This document shows positions 48,501 to 58,259 of a stretch of DNA of 64,000 nucleotides, piece by piece (the stretch's first letter is position 1; each line of letters starts with the position of its first letter). Under the pieces are notes generated by a model that made no database searches, had not been told where the DNA came from, and saw only the letters and a program-made list of their open reading frames with translations. The stretch is from Mya arenaria. Lineage: Eukaryota; Mollusca; Bivalvia; Myida; Myidae. The DNA lies in NCBI RefSeq assembly GCF_026914265.1, contig NC_069134.1, positions 10,675,258 through 10,739,257 of the forward strand, written 5' to 3'. Made by a program: the position numbers and the translations under genes.

Positions 48501-49022
48501 TACAATCGTAACAACTCGGCCATGGCCGAAATGTTCCGAGCGATTTAAAACTGTGCCCTGAAGCCTTGCAGGTGCCCTTCATGTATATATCGTTATGTTT
48601 TGACAGAATGAAATGAAAAAAAGCCGTCAAACTCATAATTATAAGTTGGATATTTATTTTTTGTGTACGGAACTAATATAAAATAACATTATCTGGTAAT
48701 ATTTCTTGTTTTTATGATATTTTATAGACGCTATATGCTTTAACCCGGAATCCTGATCGGAACAACTACCCACTTTTGATACTTAACAATTTGTACGTGA
48801 AGGATTTGCCATATCAAAAATCTAAAAAAAAATCCGTCAACGTACAATTATTTGGACTAGTTTCGCCATATATAATTTTCATTTTAGTCGAACTGAAAAC
48901 ACTTTTTCATGGTTACCAATGATTGTGATCGCTGTTGTTGCTAATAAATAAACACTGTAATAGACAGGGTAGGATGAAACACCCATGCTCTTCGTTGGGC
49001 CTCGCGGTTCGTAATCCATCAT
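42577..49022 (-). CDS. ATP6V0B: V-type proton ATPase 21 kDa proteolipid subunit c''
   Basis: Seven coding exons on the minus strand, in transcript order: 49022-48917, 46868-46820, 46570-46487, 44727-44580, 44217-44163, 43879-43689 and 42606-42577 (663 nt, 220 residues; human 205). All introns are GT-AG and phases agree. Subunit c'' sits in the membrane c-ring of the V-ATPase that acidifies lysosomes and endosomes. Landmarks: [15 protein letters not shown] (first membrane helix), [72 protein letters not shown] with the expected proton-carrying Glu (residue 111), [28 protein letters not shown], and [18 protein letters not shown] with a second membrane Glu (194). The N-terminus is about 15 residues longer than human. 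Start choice: two ATGs in a row at 49022 and 49019. The last exon is only nine codons plus stop, as expected from the human C-terminus. An M-box lies upstream. Confidence 0.96.
43231..43661. mobile_element. Possible solo LTR (old LTR-element remnant)
   Basis: About 430 bp with TG...CA inverted ends (TGTTTGTTTTGGCGGT and, inverted, TGTTTGTGGCGGT), an internal TATAAAAGG box and AATAAA motifs, consistent with one LTR left after recombination. No internal region and no clear target duplication were found, so the family is not assigned. It lies in the last intron of ATP6V0B and contains a GAGTTAAAA-rich simple repeat. Confidence 0.35.
45017..46467. mobile_element. Helentron/HINE-like element in an ATP6V0B intron
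   Basis: Left end TGATATCCCCCGCCTGATTG; right end CCAATATCCCCCTCCCGAAA followed by a hairpin (AATCTTCAATTCGGC) and GGGGATAAAAA. These ends match the element at 35195. The core is about four to five units of some 330 bp containing ATTTGACCTAGTGACCTA, TTCATCAAGGAAAACATTCT and TTTGACCCCATGTGACCCA. A short (TA)n tract is at 46231-46254 and GGACGGA repeats precede the right end. Confidence 0.7.
46871..48161 (-). other. ATP6V0B intron 1 with tRNA-like SINE remnants
   Basis: Near 47785 GGTTTAAGCTC resembles a Pol III box B, and near 47915 TTAGCTCACTTGG resembles box A. They probably come from eroded SINE copies; no complete element was delimited. Confidence 0.35.
48172..48859. mobile_element. MITE with 10-bp target duplication (MULE-like), copy 1
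   Basis: Exact 10-bp direct repeats GTTTCGCCAT flank it at 48162-48171 and 48860-48869. Ends are TAGTCTAAAATAATAG and, inverted, TAGTCCAAATAATTG. 688 bp, no transposase. Near-identical to the copy at 58639 apart from that copy's insertion. It ends just 50 bases from ATP6V0B exon 1, inside intron 1. Confidence 0.88.
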
Positions 49023-49102
49023 GAAATTAGTAGCTTTTAGTCAGTTTTTCATATGATTAGACATTCATTTCCGGTACTACCGGTGTCGACTAAAATTGTT
49101 TA

Positions 49103-49110
49103 TCATGTGA
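49103..49110. promoter_or_regulatory. M-box (TCATGTGA) upstream of ATP6V0B
   Basis: Eighty-one bases before the ATP6V0B start codon. TCATGTGA is the MiT/TFE family M-box, and vertebrate V-ATPase genes are known TFEB targets. Two ATTTCCGG (ETS-like CCGGAAAT on the gene strand) motifs flank it at about 49067 and 49119. Confidence 0.45.
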
Positions 49111-49322
49111 TTGTTTATTTCCGGTTGTACAGGTTACGTACAACTATTAAAATGAAAAGTAGTCCGTGTCGGCCCGGGATAAAAAAGAATGAGAGCGTTT
49201 ATGATCATATGAAATCAGAGATAAAGAAATCATTCCAAAAAAAAACACATAAATGCAATTTTAAAAAAAAACAAAAACAAAAAACAATTAAATAAAAATT
49301 AGGATCAATTTCCGGAACAAAC

Positions 49323-50016
49323 ATGTCATTGAAAAGGATTCATATACAGCATTGGTATATATATAGAACAATGGCTGAAAGTGGCTTAAATTTCAATTGG
49401 CTAAATTATGTAAAGTCGTTGTTGAACAACACTGGATTTACGTATCTATGTGATAACCAAGAAACGTTGACCAGCAAAAATGTCTATACTTTAGTGACAC
49501 AAACCCTAAAAGACCAAAATGTGCAAGTCTGGCAAGAGAAAATGAACGTATCGCAGAAAGGTGTATTATACAGTAATTTTAAAGAAAAAAATAAGCTTGA
49601 GAGTTATTTACCGAATCTTCCACGGATTACAGCTTTGGGAATTTATAAATTAAGGAGTTGTAATTTTAAATTCCCTATTGAAACACATGCGTGACGAGGT
49701 ATTCCTTACAACGAAAGACATTGTCCTTTTTGTAAAAATACCATATAGGAGACAGTTTCCACTATATACTCGGAATGTTCCGAATTTCGCACCAAAAGGC
49801 AAGCCTTGATCCCGAGATATTATTGGCAAAATCTAAATATAATTAAATTCGCAGAGCTTCTGAATAGCAAAATTATCACGGTTTTGAATAATCTAGGCAA
49901 ATGTGCATTTTTTTCTTATTTAAAATGTAATTGCCTACCCAACAATAAAATAAAGCTCAAACCTATCTGCTGCTACTATATCCACGCTGGACTGTCATTC
50001 ACTTTTAAAGTTTAAA
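49323..50016 (+). mobile_element. LINE ORF2 C-terminal fragment
   Basis: A 123-codon frame contains FNWLNYVKSLLNNTGF and then QVWQEKMNVSQKGVLYSNFK and ALGIYKLRSCNFKFPIE, followed by a Cys-rich block HCPFCKNTI and YSECSEFRTKRQAL. This is the order seen in the C-terminus of many LINE ORF2 proteins (fR..NH.LpiE, then a CxxC..H..C zinc knuckle), where the knuckle His is replaced by a non-canonical residue. A TGA after FKFPIETHA and a TAG after CKNTI break the frame. There is no reverse transcriptase domain upstream, so the copy is 5'-truncated. It lies 300 bases upstream of ATP6V0B. Confidence 0.6.
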
Positions 50017-51769
50017 TAAACACATTCGTTCACAATTGTATTTTGCACGTGGATTTTCATGGTGTGCTGATTACTACAGAATATAAGTATCTTCCATGGC
50101 CGATTGTGTAAGACAGGTTCATTCCGACTCGAGCGTAGGGTGTTTTGCGCAAACGAGGTTTACCGAGTCTTTAAATAGTTCTGAGGAGAGTGAAGCATTA
50201 TTTCTTGAAAGGTGCGTGAAAACTTCTTGATGGTGACAATTGAAGCGAGAAAAACTTAATTAGCGTTCTAAATATTGCCACAAGACAAGGTTTCCATGAT
50301 GATACTGACAACAGTCTTCAACAAGAGAGGTAATTACAACGTGGTGACCATTAAAAGGGAGTTCCACACGGGCGTTTTATCTTCGCCCGTGGGCAAGATA
50401 AAAAATTCTAGCATGGTTGAATTATTGGACCTACTTATCTGAGGTGGGAGAAATATTTTTCCGTAAATGACCCGCACTTTGTATCTATTTGTGCCAGATT
50501 ACACTAAAGGGTAATGTTTTCATAGCAGTATTTATACTATCAAATAGAATGAACGATGTATGTACATGTACATGTATAATAATCTGTTAGGGTTTCTGTT
50601 TTTGTTTTTTTGTTTTAGATATCTATTTACTTGCAGAAAAATACTTATACCACAAATATCCAAATTTTCCTCTCCAAAACATTTTACTTCAAAATGTTAA
50701 AATGAATTGTTTAACTAACTTTACCCATGTCACTGAACCCGCAAATACGTTTATGAAGCTTTATTTCAGTTGCACATTATTATATTGCGTAATAATTTCA
50801 CTTCGATAGCATAGAACTATCTAAGCAAATATATTGTAACGGAATATTCATAACCATCTTGTTTACCGATGCTTTATTGAACTTTATAGTCTGTTGTAAC
50901 AAATGTTACCATGGCAAATACAGGTAATTGTTGTTGTTGTTGTTGTTGTAGTTACAGTGTTAGATCGCAATATCTTTCACCTTATGAACACCCAAAGCAA
51001 GTATATTACGTATGAAACATACAAGTATCCTCTATACATACTATTAAAACATAATCGTACATGCATCAAATGTATAATGCATCATAATACTGTTATATTT
51101 ATTTTATACTTTCCAGAGATTAAATGCAAAAAAGTAAAAATCATAGATCGTGTTCAAATACATTTTGTTATTTATAACTTGTATTGAAGGGACTTACATG
51201 ACCATATACAAAATCTAATGTGTAAATTTATCTAAAAATTCGGTCATGTAATTAAATATTTTATCATTTTACTCTTATTTTGATATTTAAGATAAAACTA
51301 TCATTCATTGTATAAATATGATGCAAGCATGCAGCGTAGAGATTTGAAGTTGAAACTAATTAGTAGTTTTCCTCTCTAAAATGAATGGAAATGAACTTCA
51401 CACAGAGAAGCTAATTAACTACCATTTTGTGACCATTTGATGTTGAATTGCCAGAATTTAAAGTTGGTGGACAATTTTAAGACACTTTTTTATCGTTTTG
51501 GTAGAGGATTATCACTCGTGTGCCAATCGCCTTCCAATACAGTTAAAAAGTTGTAAAATAAGAATACTAAAAAAAAGTGAAATCACACCTCATTGTTGGT
51601 ATTGTTAAGTGTGCAGAATTTGCAGATTTTATATTTTATTAATTGTGATCCATTCTGATTTTAAGCTTGCATAGTAGTTCTCAGATATTTGGTCATATAT
51701 AGTACGTGTACGTCATACGTTTTTCCCCGGGCTGTGGTAATATAACTGTAAAGAGGAATTTTAATATCA
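50017..51769. other. Intergenic, with a GC hairpin and a (TTG)n microsatellite
   Basis: A perfect 8-bp stem CACGGGCG/CGCCCGTG with a 9-base loop lies at 50367-50391. A (TTG)n tract of about seven units is at 50928-50949. No gene is supported; the 94-codon frame at 50903-51187 translates the microsatellite and AT-rich sequence. Confidence 0.5.
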
Positions 51770-51965
51770 TACACTTAATCATTCTTTAACTAGTCAGAGT
51801 GTTTTATTTATTTGTATGAAAAAACCTAACTTAAACAGCCAACACCTGAGATCTGGCAAACACATATATTTTTTTTTCTTGAGGATCCCATTTGAAATGG
51901 GTTGAATAACTTTAATGGGTTATTCTGTGCTATATATACAGTATGTCTTACAAATTTGAGCTATT
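51770..51965 (+). mobile_element. Copy of the 17.7-kb LINE 3' UTR
   Basis: Reverse-complemented, this matches 17700-17880: ATAACCCATTAAAGTTATTC, TTTCAAATGGGATCC, GCCAGATCTCAG, TTAGGTTTT and AGTTAAAGAATGATTAA occur in the same order. So it is a 5'-truncated LINE copy (or a SINE that borrowed the tail) on the opposite strand. Confidence 0.65.
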
Positions 51966-53066
51966 TAGTAACGTATGTGTGCATTTTTTATGTTGTGATT
52001 TAGTATAGATATCATTCTTAATTCTTTGTTAAACAGTCTGTGATATAACGTATGGTATTACTTACGCTCCCAACTCTATAAATATTGAACTAGTAATACC
52101 GTGAATGTTTGTTTGTACCATTAGTTTGTCAAGACCTGCTAGCTCCTATTCGCTGCATTACGGCATGACCCTGCCGTGACTCCATCACGGAATTTTGTTT
52201 AAATGCCATTAGTGACATGAGATCGAAGTAACTGCAATAATACCCATTCACATCCAGATATAGGAATAGAGATACAAGAGATCCGGATGCGATTCCCGAG
52301 CTCTCTGTGAAGAGAGACCTTAAAGGGACACTTTTATTCAAAATCCATTTATGGAACATTTAAACTACTGATAACAAGACTGTAACCGTGTTTTTAATAG
52401 CTGAAAACGCAAACATATTAAATGATTGGTGAGTACTAAAAGAGTTACTGTGATCTACAATCCTCTCATAAGATAGAAATTTCGTGTTTTCTGCACCTTT
52501 CTTTCAAATTAAACACGGTACCCTTCACAAGAAACATTATTTTCGACATCTATTCATTCTTTTTGGTATACAAAACAACTGCATCAATTGTGGCAAATCT
52601 TATTTGGGATAAAGAGTGCATCTTTAATTGGTTCTTTAACGTGCTCGCTGCGGGTATTGCACCGATATACGGTATATAACTTTCTTAGATTAAACCATAA
52701 CATCATTTCCCAATACTTCCCTTAAATGCTGAGCGTAAGGGACGGAAGCTACCGGTACCATAGTTTTAACAACTTTCGGTTTGCGTGACACGTTTTGAAC
52801 CCCGACCTTTCGCATCCGAACGCTCTCCCACGAAGCTATCGGGTGGATAAGATGGCAGTCAATTGAGTTGCAACTACAATTATAACAATTGCTAATTTAA
52901 CATTGTGATTCTTGTCGTTAAAAGTTACGACAAGTATGCGCCGCCGCGTACATATAGCGATTTTAAAGCACAGTGTTTTCACTTGACATAGGGAAAGAAC
53001 TGCTGTGTCTGACCGACGGCCAGTCACATTGAAAAGAAAGTAAATAATTAATTCTGATGTTTTTGT
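51966..53066. other. Intergenic with one tRNA-like remnant
   Basis: Nothing coding is supported; the tRNA-like piece at 52791-52846 is listed separately. Confidence 0.45.
52791..52846 (-). ncRNA. tRNA-derived SINE head or tRNA pseudogene
   Basis: On the minus strand GATAGCTTCGTGGGAGAGCG is a good box A/D-arm, and GGTCGGGGTTCAAAACG carries a box B one base from consensus. The anticodon region is shortened and no acceptor stem forms, so it is not a functional tRNA. Confidence 0.5.
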
Positions 53067-53070
53067 TTAA

Positions 53071-53427
53071 AGCTGCACTCTCACAAATTTACCATTATAA
53101 CAACTTTTTTTTGTCTTGGAAAGGGCAAATTTTTGCGTAGATATCTGCAAACCAACGATATAAGATTGCTGACAAAAATCAGATCGTAGATTTTCATATT
53201 TCTGTTCGAAAATTAATGTTTTATGGCTTAAACAGTTACTTATGGGGTTTTTTTTACGAAAAATGCATAAAACATCAATTTTTGAACTTAAATATAAAAA
53301 TCTGCGATCTATTTTTTTGTCAGCAGTCTTATATAACTGGTTTCCATGGATTTTCGTAAAAAGTGTCTCGTTCCAAGACAAAAAATAAAAAAAGTTGTCA
53401 AAAGGTTCAATCTGTGAGAGTGCAGCT
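53071..53427. mobile_element. TTAA foldback MITE, family B, copy 3
   Basis: TTAA at 53067-53070 and 53428-53431. Ends AGCTGCACTCTCACAAAT and inverted AGCTGCACTCTCACAGAT. 357 bp, same internal words as copy 1 (ATCTGCAAACCAA, TTTTTGTCAGCAGTCTTATA). Confidence 0.88.
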
Positions 53428-53431
53428 TTAA

Positions 53432-54943
53432 AGCGATACATCATTTGTGTGGACAATATTTATTCAACTTGGATTTCTCAATCAGTGTTATTGGCCATTT
53501 TACTTCTTGTTTTAAACCGTGTGAATTAAGCTTTGACATTTTATATATCTTGAATTTAAAGTCGAACTGTTTCGTGTTTTGGCATTTTTTTTTATCAAAT
53601 CATGTCCGTAAATTAAACTTTTATTCACAATATGGCAGTATATTCTCACATGAGCATTTAATAGCACGACGTGAACATAAATTGCCCAAATAGAAAGTCA
53701 ATATTTCTAACATGACTTGCGACAATCAAAACTAAATTGTACTTAATTAAAAAAAAACATAACACACCTAGCTACTACAATGATGTGACCACCGCCAAGG
53801 AACGTAAACTTAACATTAATTTTGAGTGGTGTGACTGTTAGCACAAATTTGTCAATAATTGAAAAACGTATTTTCTAATTAAAGCAATTTTTACATTTTT
53901 TTTAAATTATATGTCAGATATTGCCATGATCCAAAAGTCGGACAAAGAAATAAATCGAAAAAAGGACGTCAAAATTTGCAAGCTCTCTTTTTCAACACCA
54001 AATAGGCTTTGTTTTTTATTCGAAAAAAATGATGACAATAATAATCTTGGACATATGCCCTTTCGGAAAATACATTTTTATTTATAAAATATAGGGCTTA
54101 AAAGGTTGTGTATGATAAGTTTTGAGCTTATAAATTCATGTTACTGTATTCAGTACGCGTCATCTTCATTAATTACAGAACTCGTTCACAAAAAAAAAAT
54201 GCGTCAATTATTTGAAATTATACATAAATTAAAATACAAAGAACAGCGTACAATTTTGTTCTGATTTCCATGATATACCCCTCATGGTAACAGTAATCTT
54301 GCAATTTTAAAAACTACAGAAATGGCAAGAAACTGAATGCAGATCAACCATGTCGTAAGGATTCTCGTGTTGGCTCGACCTGCGGATATTTTATGTTACC
54401 AGATCCTCTGTGCTGTTAAGCAAACAACACGCTAGTTTATACTTTACAAACAGCATACATTGACATTACTGCATTGTCACGGAAAAGAAATTTGAGGGCT
54501 TATTTAAAGAGACAACATTAGTATAATCACCGGAAAGGCGTGGCCATCATTTGTAAACAAACGTTCACCACAAACGTAATGAGTAAGCATTTTAATGAAA
54601 TTTGATGCCTTTGTGACTGAAGGGAAGCTTGAATGTGTATGTAGTGAATGAACTCTGGTTGAAAGGTTGTCTGTGCAGGTAAAACCTTTAAATGTCATCG
54701 ATCGTATTCTGCATTCCAAAGAATTTACTTTACAATTAATTATATTTCGGATAACTTAAGTATATCGGACGTTCGGTATATTGTTTAAGATTTATCGAAG
54801 GTTTGACTCTGTAATCAGCTATTGAAACCAGTCATACAACTTTTATAGAAAGGTGGGATAAAGAGATATATTTTTTATTTATTAATAAAAATATAATAAT
54901 ATATCTGTATTGCCATTTCAGGTTTACATCATTTATACGCACA
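53432..54943. other. Intergenic, 5' side of the DHAR-like gene
   Basis: No coding exon seen. An acceptor-like CCATTTCAG ends at 54920, 23 bases before the start codon, so an upstream non-coding exon is likely somewhere in this stretch. Confidence 0.45.
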
Positions 54944-55754
54944 ATGTCTAGAGGTGGTCCAAGGTTTCAACTTCTTGTTATAGCAGGGCAAGACGGGAAG
55001 TGTGTAGGTGACTGTCCGTTTTCTCAACGCGCCAACATGTTCTCAAAACTGGTTCTTAATCCCGAGGACATAGATGTCACCCCAGTCAGTACTGTGGACA
55101 AGCCAGGATGGTTTCTAAAACTCTATCCCGATGGAAAGGTGCCTGTCTTAATCGACAGAACGGAACGGAATAAGATTGTACCAGATTCAGAAGAAATTGT
55201 GAAATATTTATCAACGCTCTTTTCTAAGCCAGGTTAGTACACTTTCGTGTTATCTGGTTTCCCGGATACAAACCTTGTTTAAATGTCACATTTTTTAGAT
55301 GGGTCCAGTTAATACTCAGATCAAAAAGGTGATAATGAAGAGTTGATATAAATGCATATTTATTACAGAATTAGTTCCGAGCGGTTTTGAAGGTATTCCA
55401 ACGGCTTTTTTCCCGAAATTCGCAGCTCTGATGAAAAATAAGGATAAGGACAAAGATCACCAGCTACGAGTGGAACTGACAGCAGAATTAGGAAAGCTGA
55501 ATTCGTACATTGAATCGAGGAACTCGTCAACTGAATATCTCATGTGTGACAAGCTGACGGAGGCAGATTGCCAGGTGCTCCCGAAACTGCGACATGTGCA
55601 GGTAGCCGGGCGACACTACAAGAACTATGAAATTCCAGGAGAATTTTCTGCTCTTAATGCGTATATCAAATGCGGGGAAGAAAGTTTAGTGTTCCGACAA
55701 ACATGTCCGGCTGACGAAGAGTTTATCTGGGGATGGAGTAAATTTTTCTTGTAA
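54944..55754 (+). CDS. DHAR/CLIC-like GST-superfamily protein
   Basis: Two coding exons, 54944-55232 and 55369-55754 (675 nt, 224 residues plus stop), joined in phase 1 by a 136-base GT-AG intron. The N-terminal thioredoxin-like fold has the active-site motif GDCPFSQRA with Cys24, followed by the conserved WFLKLYPDGKVPVLID and VPDSEEIVKYL, the GST G-site pattern (cis-Pro before V) shared by dehydroascorbate reductases and chloride intracellular channels. The all-helical C-terminal part has SSTEYLMCDKLTEADCQVLP, equivalent to the N-capping box (LTxADC) of these families, then KLRHVQVAGRHYKNYEIP. The length fits DHAR (about 210) and CLIC (about 240). The single catalytic Cys (CPFS) suggests glutathione-dependent thiol transfer or dehydroascorbate reduction; no CLIC-like membrane helix is obvious. 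Start: the ATG follows a probable 5' UTR acceptor. Poly(A) signal near 55943. Confidence 0.9.
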
Positions 55755-55942
55755 TGATGACACTGTTAATTTGCAGTTGCATTTAAGAAACAGAAACTGT
55801 GTTCTTAAAACATTTATTAAATGTAATATTTTATCTGTCTATGGACAGACGTCTCTGATTTATGTAAACCATGCAGTGTTTTATACGATTTTCACCAACA
55901 TAACGTTCTACATTAACGGTGTTTCAATACATTTATACTTTG

Positions 55943-55948
55943 AATAAA
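55943..55948 (+). promoter_or_regulatory. Candidate poly(A) signal of the DHAR-like gene
   Basis: AATAAA about 190 bases after the stop codon. Confidence 0.55.
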
Positions 55949-56251
55949 CAAAAAATCTCATGTATAATTTTAAGAAATAAATTGCCGAGGCTTTGATAAA
56001 CAGACTACCAATACTACTATAAGGCTACTCAAATAAGATGTCATTTTGTTTTCAAAACGCAATTAAACTTTTCCATTTTGTAGATTAATACAGTATATGT
56101 ATTATTTATTTTACAAAATTTATAACGAATGTTTTCACAAGACAAAGGCAGTCCCTACGGCGAGGTCAAACGACGTTAAACGGCACGGCAAGTTGATGAC
56201 ATTGACGCATTGACGCCCAGTGCAGTTCAGTCGGCGATATACGATATACCT

Positions 56252-56289
56252 CCCCCCCCCCCCCCCGCCCCCGACACACACACACACAC

Positions 56290-56330
<41 letters not shown>
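56252..56330. repeat. Poly-C followed by (CA)n microsatellite
   Basis: A C-rich run (about 15 C, then GCCCCC) is followed by some 28 CA units with one CG interruption. Confidence 0.92.
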
Positions 56331-56332
<2 letters not shown>

Positions 56333-56706
56333 ATTCGTACATGATTACAAAATGAAGTTACTATGCATGGGGGGAAAATAGTAAAAATTGCATCGTGTTC
56401 GGTGGAGAATATTTTTGAAAAATACTGAGAGGTAACGAACTGTTTGAAAATTTATGCTGTTGTGGATATGTCGGCAATGACATTTGGCCACATACCCGTC
56501 ACCGTTGTTCAAAAAATCATAATATTTTATAAAAAAAAATGTCAAACTTTTGTTGTTAATTTTTATGTAATAAATACTTTATGACATCACTTTTCACGAA
56601 TAACCCTTGTACATGTATATAACTTGAATTTATGACAAAAGTTAACAAAATTAATTTACATCGACCAACAACAGTCGTTATAGAGTTTACATACAACACC
56701 AGATAT

Positions 56707-56808
56707 ACACGTGTGTGTGTGCGCGTGCGTGCGTGCGTGTGTGTGTGACCGTGCCTGCCTGCGTGCGTGCGTACGTGTGTGTATGTGTGTGTGTGTGTGT
56801 GTGTGTGT
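56707..56808. repeat. Compound (GT)n/(GC GT)n microsatellite
   Basis: Alternating GT, GC and GCGT units, ending in a pure (GT) run. The alternating purine-pyrimidine composition is the type that can adopt Z-DNA. Confidence 0.92.
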
Positions 56809-56902
56809 TTTATGAACTTAGAGATGAACTTAAGAGATGTATAAAAATTGTTTAGCATTGACAATGACACCATGACTAGATACTACTGCGTTACATTCAC
56901 CT

Positions 56903-57570
56903 GACTTTATTACGTCTAACATTGACGATGACCATCGAGCTGCATTCTAAAGCACTGTGGATAGCCACCTGACCACATTACGTCTAAAATTGACGATGAC
57001 CATCGAGCTGCATTATAAAGCACTGTGGATAGCCACCTGCATGACCATATTACGTTTAACATTGACAATGACCATCGAGCTGCATTCAAAAGCACTGTGG
57101 ATAACCACCTGACCACATTACGTCTAACATTGACGATGACCATCGAGCTGCATTCTAAAGCACTATGGATAGCCACCTGCATGACCATATTACGTTTAAC
57201 ATTGACAATGACCATCGAGCTGCATTCAAAAGCACTGTGGATAACCACCTGCATGACCATATTGCGTTTAACATTGACAATGACAATCGAGCTGCATTCA
57301 AAAACACTATGGATAGCCACCTGCATGACCATATTACGTTCAACATTGACAATTACCATCGAGCTGCATTCTAAAGCCCTGTGGATAACCACCTGACCAC
57401 ATTACGTCTAACATTGACGATGACCATCGAGCTGCATTCAAAAGCACTGTGGATAAACACCTGACCACATTACGTCTAACATTGACGATGACCATCGATC
57501 TGCATTCTAAGGCACTGCGGATAGCCACCTGACCACATTACGTTTAACATTGACGTTGAGCATTGAGTTG
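56903..57570. repeat. Minisatellite with 68/72-bp units, about ten copies
   Basis: The unit starts GACCACATTACGTCTAACAT, continues TGACGATGACCATCGAGCTG and closes CACTGTGGATAGCCACCT. Some units carry an extra GCAT (CCTGCATGACC), giving 72 bp; the 68 and 72 forms are partly interspersed, so the array grew by multi-unit duplications. Open frames on both strands come from unit lengths near a multiple of three (72) and are not genes. Confidence 0.92.
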
Positions 57571-57990
57571 CAGCATTTACCCGTCACTTGCGTTGCATTT
57601 TAAGCACTGCCCCGAGAGTGTCACGTTGAGCGCATATATTGTATTCTAATGAGGCTTCTAAATAGGAAAACTGTTGTTTTTTTACTCTGAAAATGAGCAA
57701 CTTGGGCCTATCAGTTATATTGAAATTGCACTTCTGCGGGTCGTGGCATATCCACCAAGCAGGGGATTATCGCTTGCTATCACTCAACACATGGACAGTA
57801 TATCACTCAAAACTAGCACTCGTTAAAACAGAGCAACATGTTCAATGTGATATTAAATAGAAATAATATTAAAACACATGTCAATCGGGATTTTTTTTGC
57901 GTCAAACTAGATGCGGAATCTTGTATGGTTTGCTTTAGAGAATAAAATGCTTTTCCGCCCACCCGAGCCGAGGAAAGCCGTGACACACAC

Positions 57991-57996
57991 TTATTA

Positions 57997-58046
<50 letters not shown>
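57991..58046. repeat. (ATT)n microsatellite
   Basis: About 17 ATT units, 215 bases before the PLBD start codon. Confidence 0.95.
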
Positions 58047-58047
<1 letters not shown>

Positions 58048-58230
58048 AAAACAAAAACAATAGTGTTTCTACTACGCACAGGGTAAAGTACAGAATGTAG
58101 AAAAAATCAGCTATCTAAATACTTATCAAATATTGCTCTCTCTCTGAACTGTGCGCATGAGAGTTGTCGTATTTTCTCTCCGTCATATGATCGATGTCCA
58201 AAATAATAGTTATATGTAGCCGATTACACA

Positions 58231-58249
58231 TCATGTGACAATCATGTGA
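58231..58249. promoter_or_regulatory. Two M-boxes (TCATGTGA) just upstream of PLBD
   Basis: TCATGTGA at 58231-58238 and 58242-58249, 11 bp apart (about one helical turn), 11-29 bases before the ATG. This is the MiT/TFE M-box; PLBD proteins are lysosomal, so TFEB-like control is plausible. Because the sites are so close to the ATG, they would act near the transcription start or in a very short 5' UTR. Confidence 0.5.
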
Positions 58250-58259
58250 TAAATCCAAA

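Noticed and set aside
56135-56329. CV-rich open frame
   Set aside because: It translates a (CA)n/(TG)n and poly-C tract.
56916-57396. Long overlapping open frames on both strands with repeated peptide units
   Set aside because: They arise from the 68/72-bp minisatellite; the repeat exists in several frames on both strands, so it is not a repeat protein.
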